Shown here in pieces: positions 19,379-29,900 of a stretch of 64,000 nt of DNA. Every line of letters begins with the position of its first letter. Positions within the stretch are counted from its first letter, which is position 1. This DNA comes from Bacteroidota bacterium (GTDB taxonomy: Bacteria; Bacteroidota; Bacteroidia; Flavobacteriales; Flavobacteriaceae). The stretch covers positions 16,240 through 80,239 of the forward strand of contig CANKZE010000003.1 in NCBI GenBank assembly GCA_947488545.1, in the 5' to 3' direction. The notes under the pieces were generated by a model. That model was not told the origin of the DNA, searched no databases, and saw only the letters and a list, made by a program, of their open reading frames with translations. The position numbers and the translations under genes are program-made.

Positions 19379-20116
19379 TTATTTTTTAATGATTTTTGCT
19401 GTCGCTTTATTGCCTTTTTCATTAATAAAATTCAATAGGTAAATTCCCGAAACTAAATTGTTGACTTCAATTGAGTTAGCGCCAGAGATTAAATGGGTGT
19501 TTTTAACTTTCTTTCCAGTTATGTTATAAAAAAATAATTGAATCGGTTCTTTTGAAATAATATCTAATTTGTTTTCAACAAGAGTTGAACTTAATTGAAC
19601 TCCTAATTTATCTAAAGAATTAAATCCAACTGTCGCTAAAAGCGGGTCGTAACGATAGGTACAAGTTATTGAATTTCCAATTTCATTCCCAGAATTATCT
19701 ACTTGATAAAATTTCAAAACATATTCTACAGTGCTGGTTCCAATTCCGGGATCATCATTTCTAAAATGGTCAAAATTTCCATTGTTCCCCATTGTAGGGA
19801 TGATTGGCGTATAACTATTTACAGTTGGATAAGCTATTCCCTCGGTAACTCCAGTTAAACAAGAGCCTGCAAAACAAAATTGCAATAACGTTCCGTTTGT
19901 ATTAATAATACGCATTATTCTAATTTTAACTTTAATATCAGAAGTCGTTGTGTTATTAATATTAAATTTAAATTCTGCAGCATTGCCTCCAATGGAATTA
20001 TAGGTAAGCACATCATTATTATTAACTTGGGTATTAGTACCTACTTTTGTAATTGTAAATTGTGCTTGTAAATTCAAAGCAATTAAAAATAGAAATATTA
20101 CTATTATTTTCCTCAT
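19379..20116 (-). CDS. Secreted T9SS type A sorting domain-containing protein
   Basis: Signal peptide; C-terminal IQLFFYNITGKKVKN...NLVSGIYLLNFINEKGNKATAKIIKK. Confidence 0.75.
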   Translation of the reverse strand: MRKIIVIFLFLIALNLQAQFTITKVGTNTQVNNNDVLTYNSIGGNAAEFKFNINNTTTSDIKVKIRIMRIINTNGTLLQFCFAGSCLTGVTEGIAYPTVNSYTPIIPTMGNNGNFDHFRNDDPGIGTSTVEYVLKFYQVDNSGNEIGNSITCTYRYDPLLATVGFNSLDKLGVQLSSTLVENKLDIISKEPIQLFFYNITGKKVKNTHLISGANSIEVNNLVSGIYLLNFINEKGNKATAKIIKK

Positions 20117-20123
20117 TTTAGAA

Positions 20124-21827
20124 TTATTTTAATATTATCTTTTCTGTTTGTATTTTATTGCCGTTAGAAATTTTTGCTAAATAAATCCCTTTTTGGAATG
20201 ATGATAAATTTATTGAGGTTTCATTTGTAACATTGTTTATTGAATGTACTATTTTTCCTGTAATATCGGAAATAATTACGTTTACAGGTGTTTGAGTATT
20301 AATTTTTATTATCCCTGTTGATGGATTTGGGGATAATTTATAATCGATTTTATCAAAATTTTCTACTGCTAAAGCTGAATTAGTTGAAAAGTTTGAAGAC
20401 ATTCCTGCTCCGTAATTCCCATCTGTATAAAATAATTGTAATTGATTAGAATCCGTTATTCTCATATATTCAGTCCTATCATTACTAATTATTCCGTCTC
20501 CGGCGGCATCTACAACATTAAACGCATAACAATCAAATGAAGGTAATGTAATTGGTATTGTTTTTAGTGCGTTATCGTTGTCTTGGTAAGGCCCTCCAGA
20601 AGTTATAGTCGTTCCTGATGAGTTTTTGATATTCCAAGTAATTTCAGAACCATACATATCAGGCTTAATAGTTAATGTTATATTATTTGTTGTCCCTAAA
20701 ACCGCTTTTGCAAATGTTACCGAACCAAGATTATTTGTATTATTTCCATCGTTTGGAAAGGTAATGTTTAAAGTATTTGATGGTTGTATAGAATATGGTA
20801 AATTCGGTAAAGTAATAGTAGTTCTTGCTAGCGGGGCTAAACTTCCTGTCCAATTATAAACTTGATTTGTCCCTCCATTAATATTGTAAGAAATTGGCAG
20901 CGAGGTTAAAGTTGGTTGACCTAAATTTTGCAAAACTAGTGTTGGAGCTAGTGACGGGTTACATTGAGGCGTAATGGAATTAACATTATAAACTTTTGCA
21001 TCAGTAGTAGATGATAAAACGGTATAAGTTGGCATAGCTCCATTTCCTGTAATAATATTTTGATTTCCTTCTGCAACAAATGCTACAAGTTCAAAATCTC
21101 CTAATACTGCAGGAACAGAATTATAATCACTTGGAATTGTATAGGTATAAGTTCTATCAACAAAAGTTCCAGAGGTTGTGGAATTAATTGGGTCGCCCCA
21201 TTGTCCTGTTAATAAATGTACTAAACGGTGTTGGTGATTATAATTGTTTCCTAAATTACCCCCTGTTTGAGCTCCTAAAGTATTATTTTGCAACAATGCA
21301 ACATTTAAATTATTAGTAGTTATTCCGCTTGCCGAAGTATAAAAGGCCTCAACGTGCACTGTTAATATTCTTGTATTTACATCTATTGAACCTGTTAATG
21401 CAACATTTACATATGATGGCATTGTTTTAATTGTGTTAGAAGCCTCTGTCCAAAAATTTCTATACATTGCTGTTCCTCCTGCTGTATTTTCAAGTCCTGA
21501 GAAAACACTTCTATTTATAGTGCCGCTTGGAAACCCTGTTAATAGTGTTTGAGAAGCTATTGGAATTCCAAATGACGTCCTAAAATCTGGTTCTCCTGAT
21601 CCTGGAGTAGCGTATCCTCCAACATGTACATTAATAATAAAAGCGTTGTTTGGATCTGCTGTTTTGATTCCATTTGCAATAGCATGGCCTTGTGGGCAAT
21701 AAACACAATGAATTCCTGTAAATTCTTCTAAAACAACTTTTTTGTTTTGGGGGGTTGTGCTTACTATGGTTTGAGCACTTGAAGATAATCCTGCAATCAA
21801 TAAGACTGCTAAAGTAATTTTTTTCAT
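20124..21827 (-). CDS. Omp28-related outer membrane protein with T9SS sorting domain
   Basis: KKVVLEEFTGIHCVYCPQGHAIANGI; C-terminal YKLSPNPSTGIIKINTQ...GIYLAKISNGNKIQTEKIILK. Confidence 0.82.
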   Translation of the reverse strand: MKKITLAVLLIAGLSSSAQTIVSTTPQNKKVVLEEFTGIHCVYCPQGHAIANGIKTADPNNAFIINVHVGGYATPGSGEPDFRTSFGIPIASQTLLTGFPSGTINRSVFSGLENTAGGTAMYRNFWTEASNTIKTMPSYVNVALTGSIDVNTRILTVHVEAFYTSASGITTNNLNVALLQNNTLGAQTGGNLGNNYNHQHRLVHLLTGQWGDPINSTTSGTFVDRTYTYTIPSDYNSVPAVLGDFELVAFVAEGNQNIITGNGAMPTYTVLSSTTDAKVYNVNSITPQCNPSLAPTLVLQNLGQPTLTSLPISYNINGGTNQVYNWTGSLAPLARTTITLPNLPYSIQPSNTLNITFPNDGNNTNNLGSVTFAKAVLGTTNNITLTIKPDMYGSEITWNIKNSSGTTITSGGPYQDNDNALKTIPITLPSFDCYAFNVVDAAGDGIISNDRTEYMRITDSNQLQLFYTDGNYGAGMSSNFSTNSALAVENFDKIDYKLSPNPSTGIIKINTQTPVNVIISDITGKIVHSINNVTNETSINLSSFQKGIYLAKISNGNKIQTEKIILK

Positions 21828-21979
21828 AAATTAAATTGTATGGTTAATAATTATCAGCAATGGTCCAACTAATTTTTATATAAAAAAAATATTTTCTGTT
21901 AATTTTTTTGTTTTTAAAAAATGTTGAGCAAATTGGTTAAAAAAAATGTACTTTTAAACCTTGAAAAATAATTATAACT

Positions 21980-23884
21980 ATGAAAAAATTACTGATTTTA
22001 ACTTTAATTACTATGAGTGTTAATGGGGTTGTAGCTCAAAATTTTATGTCGCCTGAATTACTTTGGAAATTGGGTAGAATTTCTCCATTAGGAATTTCTA
22101 AAGACGAGAAAAATATTATTTATAAAGTTTCATCTCCTTCAGTTGAAGAAAATAAATCAAATTCTAAGTATTATTCTGTTCCTGTAAATGGCGGAAATGC
22201 TGTTGAAATTTCCGATTACAAATCTTTATTGTCTGAAAAAAATGTATCTCCAGATGGAAAATTTACGGTTTATAATGAAGAAGTGAAAATTGACAGGGTA
22301 CACGGAAAAGATTTCTATCCTAATTTGGATAAATCTAACGCTCAAATTTATAACGGATTGGATTATCGCCATTGGGATACGTGGAACGAAGGAAAATTCA
22401 ACCACGTTTTTTACAAAGCAAACCTTGAAAATGCTGTTGGAATTGACATCATGAAAGGGGAAAATTTCGATGCACCTCAAAAACCATTTGGTGGCGATGA
22501 AGATTATATTTGGGCTCCAGACAGCAAAAGTATTGTGTATGTTTCTAAGAAAAAAGCAGGAACAGCGTATGCTATTTCTACCAATACAGACCTTTACGAA
22601 TACAATCTTGAAACCGGAAAAACAGAAAATAGAACTGAAAGTAATTTAGGATATGACACCAATCCATTGTTTTCTCCAACAGGAAATTTGACTTGGTTGC
22701 AAATGAAACGCGACGGTTATGAAGCGGATAAAAACGACATTGTTGTTAGTTTCAAAGGGGCAAATGTGAACCTTACGGCAAATTGGGACGGAAGTGTAGA
22801 AAGTTTTATTTGGAGTAAAGACGGTAAAAATGTCTATTTTCAAGCGCCAATTGACGGAACGCTTCAATTATTTGCAGTTGATTTTCCAGGATTGACAAAA
22901 AAAATGCCGCAAGTGGTCCAAGTAACGAATGGTGATTTTGATGTTTCAGGATTGGTTGGAATTGTAGGCGATAAAATCATTTTAACGCGTTCGGATATGA
23001 ACCACGCAGCAGAATTGTATTCGTATGATTTGAAGAAAAAAGTGTGGAATCAATTGTCCAATGTGAATACAGCAACCTACTCAACATTGGCGTTAAGCAA
23101 AACCGAGCGAAGATATGTAACCACAACCGACGGTAAAAAAATGTTGGTTTGGGTAATTTTACCTCCCAATTTTGATGCTTCAAAAAAATATCCAACGCTA
23201 TTGTACTGCCAAGGCGGACCACAATCTCCATTGACGCAATTTTATTCTTTTAGATGGAATTTTCAATTGATGGCGGCTAAGGGTTACATTGTTGTGGCAC
23301 CAAACCGAAGAGGAATGCAAGGGCACGGCGTAGAATGGAACGAGCAAATCAGTAAGGATTGGGGCGGACAAGTGATGAACGATTACCTTTCGGCGATTGA
23401 CGATGTGGCCAAAGAAAACTATGTTGACAAAGCGAGATTGGGTTGTGTTGGCGCAAGTTACGGCGGTTATTCTGCGTTTTATTTGGCTGGTATTCACAAC
23501 AACCGATTCAAGACTTTTATAGCTCACGATGGGGTTTTTAACACGCAAAGTATGTTTGGAACAACCGAAGAGGTATTCTTTAACAATTGGGATTTTGGTG
23601 GTGCCTACTGGGAAAAAGACAATAAAGTAGCGCAAAAAACCTATACTGATTTCAACCCTGCAAGCCATGTGGAAAAATGGAATGCACCGATATTAATCAT
23701 TCAAGGTGGAATAGACTTTAGAGTGCCAATTGGACAATCGCAAGAGGCGTTTCAAGCGGCACAATTGCGCGGAATAAAAAGTAGATTTTTGTATTTCCCA
23801 GAGGAAAATCACTGGGTTTTGAAACCGCAAAATGCACAAGTTTGGCAAAAAGAATTTTACAAATGGTTGAAAGAAACACTTTAA
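21980..23884 (+). CDS. S9 family peptidase (acylaminoacyl-peptidase-like), secreted
   Basis: GASYGGYSAFYLAGIHNNRF, IQGGIDFRVPIGQSQEAFQA, FPEENHWVLKPQN. Confidence 0.93.
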   Translation: MKKLLILTLITMSVNGVVAQNFMSPELLWKLGRISPLGISKDEKNIIYKVSSPSVEENKSNSKYYSVPVNGGNAVEISDYKSLLSEKNVSPDGKFTVYNEEVKIDRVHGKDFYPNLDKSNAQIYNGLDYRHWDTWNEGKFNHVFYKANLENAVGIDIMKGENFDAPQKPFGGDEDYIWAPDSKSIVYVSKKKAGTAYAISTNTDLYEYNLETGKTENRTESNLGYDTNPLFSPTGNLTWLQMKRDGYEADKNDIVVSFKGANVNLTANWDGSVESFIWSKDGKNVYFQAPIDGTLQLFAVDFPGLTKKMPQVVQVTNGDFDVSGLVGIVGDKIILTRSDMNHAAELYSYDLKKKVWNQLSNVNTATYSTLALSKTERRYVTTTDGKKMLVWVILPPNFDASKKYPTLLYCQGGPQSPLTQFYSFRWNFQLMAAKGYIVVAPNRRGMQGHGVEWNEQISKDWGGQVMNDYLSAIDDVAKENYVDKARLGCVGASYGGYSAFYLAGIHNNRFKTFIAHDGVFNTQSMFGTTEEVFFNNWDFGGAYWEKDNKVAQKTYTDFNPASHVEKWNAPILIIQGGIDFRVPIGQSQEAFQAAQLRGIKSRFLYFPEENHWVLKPQNAQVWQKEFYKWLKETL

Positions 23885-23904
23885 TTATTTGCTATTTTAA
23901 TACA

Positions 23905-23934
23905 AAAACCACGGGATTCGTTCCGTGGTTTTTT
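23905..23934. terminator. Terminator hairpin AACCACGG-GATTCGTT-CCGTGGTT + T-run
   Basis: Inverted repeat followed by TTTTTT. Confidence 0.85.
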
Positions 23935-23950
23935 ATTTCAAATGCATTCG

Positions 23951-23958
23951 TACCTTTG
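23951..23958 (+). promoter_or_regulatory. -7 box TACCTTTG upstream of rnpA
   Basis: TAnnTTTG. Confidence 0.5.
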
Positions 23959-23981
23959 TAAATCAGAATTAGAAATTAAAA

Positions 23982-24365
23982 ATGAACTTCACTTATTCAA
24001 AAGCTGAAAAACTAAAAAGCAAAACGACTATTGATTTACTTTTTTCAAAAGGAAAATCGGTGTCGAAATATCCGTTGCGATTGGTTTATATTGAGGGTGA
24101 TTTTGGTGAAGGAATTCCAATAAAAATGGGTGTTTCGGTTTCTAAAAAACATTTTAAAAAAGCAGTTGACAGAAACTATTTTAAAAGAGTACTTCGCGAA
24201 ACGTATCGCCTGAATAAGCATTTACTTTTAGATAATTTATCGGTGCCTTTTTCGTTTATGTTTTTATATCAAAGCAAGGACAGATTGCCATTTGAGGAAA
24301 TCAATAAAAAGACAATTCAGTTGTTTGAAAAGTTTTTGGAAGCACAAAAAACAGAAATAAAATAA
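23982..24365 (+). CDS. rnpA: Ribonuclease P protein component
   Basis: YSKAEKLKSKTTIDLLFSKGKSVSKYPLRLVY...VSVSKKHFKKAVDRNYFKRVLRETYRLNK. Confidence 0.93.
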   Translation: MNFTYSKAEKLKSKTTIDLLFSKGKSVSKYPLRLVYIEGDFGEGIPIKMGVSVSKKHFKKAVDRNYFKRVLRETYRLNKHLLLDNLSVPFSFMFLYQSKDRLPFEEINKKTIQLFEKFLEAQKTEIK

Positions 24366-24374
24366 ATAAATTCT

Positions 24375-26009
24375 ATGTATAAACACCTTAAAAAACGATA
24401 TATAATTCCGGTTTTTGCAAGCGGAATGCTGTTTATTGGCGTAAGCTTTAAAGACGATTTTTTTGAAGTTGCCAAGCAAATAGAAATTTTCACGACCTTA
24501 TTCAAGGCGGTAAATAGTAATTATGTCGATAATGTAAATCCTGGTGATTTAATGGATAAAGCCATCAAAAGTATGTTGGCTGAATTAGACCCCTACACGA
24601 ATTATTTCAATGAACAAGATGTTGTTAAATACAAGATTAATAATACTGGAGAATACACCGGAATAGGCGCAGTAATTACTCGAAAAGAAGCAAAATTAAT
24701 CGTTAAAGAAATCTATAAAAATTATCCTGCAGACAAGGCTGGCATTAAATGCGGTGATGAAATTATTGAAATTGGCGACATCAGTTTAGCTGATTATAAA
24801 GAAGATGCTAGCCAATTGTTGAGAGGTGGAAAAAACGCTAAAGTAGACATCAAATTCATTCGCCAAGGGAAAACCCTAAAAGCAAATTTAACTTTAGAAG
24901 AAGTAGATGTAAAAGCGGTTCCCTACTTTAGTAAAATAGAGGAAAAAACAGGATATATTGTTTTGAATCAATTTACCAATAAGGCAGCGGCACAAGTTAA
25001 AGAGGCGTTGGAGCAATTAAAGAGAGAAGGTGCGGAAAAAATTGTTTTGGACTTAAGAGGAAATCCAGGAGGTTTGTTAAACGAAGCGGTTAGCATTTGT
25101 AATTTATTTGTTCCAAAAGATGAAATTATAGTTACTACAAAATCCAAAACCGAGAAACACAATATTACATTTAAAACCAACAGAGAGCCTATTGATACTG
25201 AAATTCCATTGGTGGTTATTGTGGACGGAAAAAGCGCCTCGGCATCAGAAATTGTCGCGGGAGCGTTGCAGGATTTAGATCGCGCGGTGATTATTGGCAG
25301 TAGAAGTTTTGGAAAAGGATTGGTTCAACGACCAATTGATTTATGCTACGGAACGCAAATTAAAATTACCATTTCTCGCTATTACACTCCGTCGGGAAGA
25401 TGTATTCAGGCATTGAATTATTCCAATAAAGACAAAGACGGGAAAGCAATTCGAACTGCTGCAACCGATTATAATGCCTTCAAAACGAGGAAAGGACGAA
25501 CCGTTTATGATGGCGGTGGAATTCTTCCTGATGTAATTTTAGACGAAACAAAACTCAGTAATATTTCAGAGGCTTTGATTAAAAACGACGGTATTTTCAA
25601 TTTTGTAACCGAGTATTATTATAAAAATCCGAATTTAGGAACGACTATTCCAGTAATTTCCGATTTGGACTTTACTAATTTTAAGGCGTTTTTAAAGCGT
25701 GAAAAATTCTCATTTGATACAGAAACTGAGTTGGCACTAAAAAAGACTTTAGCGGCCGCAAAAAAGGAAAAATTAGACGCGTCAATTGCAAATGAATACC
25801 AACAATTGCTTTCGGCCTTGCAAAAAAGTGAAGAAAATATGCTGAATCAAAATCAGAAGGAGATCAAAAATCTAATTCTTGATGAGATAATCAAGCGTTA
25901 TCAATACAAAGAAGGGCTTTATTTGTATTACACCAAAAACAATTCTGAAATTAAAAAAGCGGTTGGAATTTTGAATAATGAAATCGAATACAAAAAGATT
26001 CTAAACTAG
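24375..26009 (+). CDS. S41 family peptidase (C-terminal processing protease)
   Basis: PDZ domain; KIVLDLRGNPGGLLNEAVSICNLFV; VDGKSASASEIVAGALQDLDRAVIIGSRSFGKGLVQ. Confidence 0.93.
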   Translation: MYKHLKKRYIIPVFASGMLFIGVSFKDDFFEVAKQIEIFTTLFKAVNSNYVDNVNPGDLMDKAIKSMLAELDPYTNYFNEQDVVKYKINNTGEYTGIGAVITRKEAKLIVKEIYKNYPADKAGIKCGDEIIEIGDISLADYKEDASQLLRGGKNAKVDIKFIRQGKTLKANLTLEEVDVKAVPYFSKIEEKTGYIVLNQFTNKAAAQVKEALEQLKREGAEKIVLDLRGNPGGLLNEAVSICNLFVPKDEIIVTTKSKTEKHNITFKTNREPIDTEIPLVVIVDGKSASASEIVAGALQDLDRAVIIGSRSFGKGLVQRPIDLCYGTQIKITISRYYTPSGRCIQALNYSNKDKDGKAIRTAATDYNAFKTRKGRTVYDGGGILPDVILDETKLSNISEALIKNDGIFNFVTEYYYKNPNLGTTIPVISDLDFTNFKAFLKREKFSFDTETELALKKTLAAAKKEKLDASIANEYQQLLSALQKSEENMLNQNQKEIKNLILDEIIKRYQYKEGLYLYYTKNNSEIKKAVGILNNEIEYKKILN

Positions 26010-26012
26010 AAT

Positions 26013-26463
26013 TTACTTTCTGATTTTCATTTCAATGTGCGGAATATCGTCTTCTAAATACGTTTCTGAAGTGGCGACAAATCCATGTGATTCATAGAAT
26101 TTCTTCAAATACAATTGCGCAGAAATCGTGATGTTTTGAACATTGAATCGGCGATTGATTTCTAAAATTGATTGGTCAATTAATTCGTGTCCAAAATTTT
26201 TATCTCGGTGTTTTTCAGCAACCACAACTCTTCCAATGGAAGAAAATTCAAAATAATCGCCCGGTTTAAACAATCGGGAATACGCAATTATTTCTCCTTC
26301 AACTATTCCAAATAAATGCAATGCCTTTTGGTCTTTGTTGTCGATATCTTGGTAAACGCAATTTTGTTCAACCACAAATACTTCCGATCTTAATCTCAAT
26401 ATTTGATATAATTCTTGCGTTGAAAGTTCGTCGAAAGTTTTGGTTTTCCAGCTAATTGACATC
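26013..26463 (-). CDS. GNAT family N-acetyltransferase (ElaA-like)
   Basis: ISWKTKTFDELSTQELYQILRLRSEVFVVEQNCVYQDIDNKD...SSIGRVVVAEKHRDKNFGHELI; start placed at MSISW. Confidence 0.85.
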
Positions 26464-26472
26464 TTAAACAAT

Positions 26473-27456
26473 TTATTTTTTAATGAATTTTACCGATTTT
26501 ATTATCGCTTCCAATTCAAACATTAAGTCTCTTTTTTTCATGGAAGGCGCATAGCAAAATCCTTCTAAAACCACAATTCTACGGTTTCTATAATCTTTGA
26601 TACAGTAATTGATAAATGGCCCCGACATAAAATCGTTTTTCATTTCCCAGGTTCCTTTGGTTTCAAAAGCAGTTCTTTTTGCCAATTTCGTTTTCATGAA
26701 ATACGGCGCATAAGCTTGCTCGGTTATCATTTTGGAATACCTTTCTGTGCCATGAATATAGAGCGCCCCAATAGAATCTCTAGTTCTAATAATGTTCTTT
26801 ATTAAACTGGATTTATAACTGGATTCGATGTTTTGAATTGGTATTTGATAAATCAAAATGCTGGTGCTTCCGCCGGTAATTTCCTTTTTATACCACATGA
26901 ATTTCTTTCTAGATAAAACGCTGTTGTACCCTTTTGGAATATTGATATCAATTTTAAATTTCTTTTTTATTCGGTCGGATTTTATAATCGAAGTATCGAT
27001 TACTCTTTGGTTTTCAACAATTTCAGTTTCCCGCATCAGCTTGATAATTTCAGCGGCGTGTTTGTCTATAACATCTAAAATTTCGTAGGTGTTTCTGCCG
27101 GAGATATAGAAAATGTTTTGGGGTGTGGCAAATTCATTTTTCTTAATTTCAAATTCGCTTGCGGCCGCTTTTTTTATAACAATACTGTTTCGGCTATTAA
27201 CCACATACCCTTCTAAAAACTTAATAGGATATTGATTGATGGTAAACTGCGGTTCTTCTTGCGGGAGTCCAATTACTGAGGAGGCAAATTTATTTCTAAT
27301 GGTATCTCCGATTTCGCCTTTCCATAGTTGGTCGTCAATTAAAACAGAAATCGTATTGATGTCGCCAGTAGTTTTTTCATTGGCGTCGTCACCTTTGTTT
27401 TTGCAGGAAATGAAAAACAAAGCTGTAAGCAGCAAAAAAAAATGGACTTTATTCAT
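26473..27456 (-). CDS. DUF4837 family lipoprotein
   Basis: Lipobox ALFFISCKNKGDD; architecture recalled from Flavobacteriia DUF4837 proteins. Confidence 0.7.
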   Translation of the reverse strand: MNKVHFFLLLTALFFISCKNKGDDANEKTTGDINTISVLIDDQLWKGEIGDTIRNKFASSVIGLPQEEPQFTINQYPIKFLEGYVVNSRNSIVIKKAAASEFEIKKNEFATPQNIFYISGRNTYEILDVIDKHAAEIIKLMRETEIVENQRVIDTSIIKSDRIKKKFKIDINIPKGYNSVLSRKKFMWYKKEITGGSTSILIYQIPIQNIESSYKSSLIKNIIRTRDSIGALYIHGTERYSKMITEQAYAPYFMKTKLAKRTAFETKGTWEMKNDFMSGPFINYCIKDYRNRRIVVLEGFCYAPSMKKRDLMFELEAIIKSVKFIKK

Positions 27457-27502
27457 ATTGTTATAAATGAATTAAAGTCCAAATTTAAGTAAAGATATTG
27501 TA

Positions 27503-29800
27503 TTAACCGCTAATTTTTAATTTCATTCCCGGTTTAAGATTTTCATTGCTAATGCCGTTCCATTTTTTAATATCAGAAACGGTTATTCCTGGATATTTTT
27601 TGGCGATTTTATAAAGTGAATCTCCTTTTTGAACGTAATAATGTTCTTCTTTTACTTTCGTTTTAGAAGCCGATTTGTCCTTTTTGGATGTTTTCTCAGC
27701 TACCACAACTTCCGTTTTAGCGACAATTAAAGTGCTTCCCAATTGTATATTATTATCGGTAAGGTTATTCCACAATTTAAGATCGTCAGTAGAAACCTTG
27801 TGCTTTTTTGCAATGTTTCCAAGGTTATCGCCTTTTACAACCAAATATTCCTGAGTTTTATATTCTGTTTTTGAGGCTACTTCAGTATCGGAATTTAAAG
27901 TGTCATTTTCTTTTTCAAATGCTAATTTCAGCTTCAATCCCAAAGCTATATTCCCATTTGATAAATTATTCCACTTTTTAAGATCGTCTATCGAAACAGC
28001 ATATTTCTTAGCGATGTTACTCAAATTATCTCCTTTTTGAACTACATAATATTCCGGTGTTTTTGATTCGGCAACTGGAGTTTCCTTTTCGGTTTTAGTC
28101 GCTTTTTCATTTGCGGCAAGCGTTTCATTTTTCGTTTCTATCGCTTTATTATCAGTTCTAACTTCTCTCTTAACTTTAGAAGCTACCTTCTCATTAATTT
28201 TGATTTTCAAGACTTTCCCTGATGCAACACTATTCTTTTTCAGATTGTTCCAGTCTTTAATTTCTTCAACCGTAACGCCGTATTTATTGGCAATAGAACT
28301 TAAATTGTCCCCTCTTTTTACCTTGTGTTTTTTAGTGGTTGTAACCAATGTTATGACTGTCTCTTCCTTGAATTTAGTTTCTGCAACTACTGGTTTTTCG
28401 GCATCGTCTGCTGGCTCTTTTTTAACCTCAGCAACTTCTTTTGATTCCACGTCTTTTGGATTTACAGCCACATTATCGTAACTGTATATTTTCAACATTT
28501 TTCCACGTGGAGCGTAAGTTCCCTTAATGCGATTCCATTTTTTAATCTCGGATACAGAAACTCCATATTTATTGGCAATTTCACTCAAGCTATCTCCCCG
28601 TTTTATTTTATAGAATCTAGTTTTAGTAACTACATGACCGTCTTCTGCTTCGTTATCTTTCGAGGCATAACGGCTTTCATAAGGACGTTCTCTTTTGCTA
28701 GTTTCGTGATTTACATAAGCATAGATTTTATCTTCGTTGGAAGTATAAATCGCCACTTTGTCATTTGGCATGCGCAAATAGTGATTTTCCCCCTCAATGA
28801 AAGGAACTACATCTCTTTTATAAGCAGGATTTAGCAATTGCAATTGCGATACTGGAATGTCAATTAAATCGGAAATTTGCTTGAACGTAATTTCCCTTTT
28901 TACCATTATGGTGTCGGTTGCAAAGTGCTTAATTACCGCTCTATTAGGAACAATTCCGTGCTCTTTATGGTATTCGTAAATGTACATTGTAGCTAAAAAT
29001 GCAGGCACATATCCTTGTGTTTCTTTTGGCAAATATTTTCTAATATTCCAAAAGTTTTGCTGACCTCCCGATCTACGAATGGCTTTCGCTACATTCCCTG
29101 GACCTGAATTATAAGACGCCAAAACCAAGTCCCAATCTCCGAAAATTTTATACATATTCGACATGTACAACGCCGCCGCATCACTTGCTTTTAAAGGATC
29201 GCTTCGGTCGTCAACATAGGTGTTTATGTTCAATCCGTATTGTTTTCCCGTTTGAAACATAAATTGCCACAAACCTGTAGCACCCACTCTTGAAACCGCT
29301 TTAGGGTTCAATGCCGATTCTACTACAGCTAAATATTTTATCTCCAAAGGCACGTTTTGTCTCGCCATCGCTTCTTCAAACATGGGGAAATAAAACTCAG
29401 AAATAGCCATTAATCTTTCAAATGATTTCTTTCTATTTTTCAAAAATGATTTGATGATATTTTCAAGCCCTTGATTGTATTCGATATTAAATGGTGATTT
29501 CGCGTCCATTAGGGCCAACCTAGATTTTAATAATTCGGTAGGCAATTCAAAATCTACTTTTTTATCGATATTGATGTTTTTAATATCAACGGATAGGTCG
29601 TTGTACAAGTCCAAATTTGACAATTCTTTCATCCACAAACTGTCAACGCAGGAAGCAATATTATCTTGAACAAAAGTGGATTTTATAGAATCTAGGAAGG
29701 CGTTTTTCGTTTCCTTTTTCAATGCTCCAGTAGGATCTTGAGCGAAGGTATTTAGAGATAAAAGTAGAAAAAAGCCGAGGATTATTTTTTGTATATTCAT
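27503..29800 (-). CDS. Lytic transglycosylase (MltD-like) with five LysM repeats
   Basis: SLT domain ESALNPKAVSRVGATGLWQFMFQTGKQYGL, then five copies of (V/K)xGDxLxxIAxKY...IKKWN; start placed at MNIQKIILGF. Confidence 0.9.
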   Translation of the reverse strand: MNIQKIILGFFLLLSLNTFAQDPTGALKKETKNAFLDSIKSTFVQDNIASCVDSLWMKELSNLDLYNDLSVDIKNINIDKKVDFELPTELLKSRLALMDAKSPFNIEYNQGLENIIKSFLKNRKKSFERLMAISEFYFPMFEEAMARQNVPLEIKYLAVVESALNPKAVSRVGATGLWQFMFQTGKQYGLNINTYVDDRSDPLKASDAAALYMSNMYKIFGDWDLVLASYNSGPGNVAKAIRRSGGQQNFWNIRKYLPKETQGYVPAFLATMYIYEYHKEHGIVPNRAVIKHFATDTIMVKREITFKQISDLIDIPVSQLQLLNPAYKRDVVPFIEGENHYLRMPNDKVAIYTSNEDKIYAYVNHETSKRERPYESRYASKDNEAEDGHVVTKTRFYKIKRGDSLSEIANKYGVSVSEIKKWNRIKGTYAPRGKMLKIYSYDNVAVNPKDVESKEVAEVKKEPADDAEKPVVAETKFKEETVITLVTTTKKHKVKRGDNLSSIANKYGVTVEEIKDWNNLKKNSVASGKVLKIKINEKVASKVKREVRTDNKAIETKNETLAANEKATKTEKETPVAESKTPEYYVVQKGDNLSNIAKKYAVSIDDLKKWNNLSNGNIALGLKLKLAFEKENDTLNSDTEVASKTEYKTQEYLVVKGDNLGNIAKKHKVSTDDLKLWNNLTDNNIQLGSTLIVAKTEVVVAEKTSKKDKSASKTKVKEEHYYVQKGDSLYKIAKKYPGITVSDIKKWNGISNENLKPGMKLKISG

Positions 29801-29900
29801 AAATATTAATGTCAAAATGCTACATATCAATTCATTAGATATTGTGCAAATTTAATAGTAATAAACGTAATTAATCTGAAATTAGTGTTAAAACTACTAT

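Noticed and set aside
23198-23668. 156-aa minus-strand ORF inside the S9 peptidase
   Set aside because: Antisense to the catalytic domain of a clear peptidase; no protein motif.
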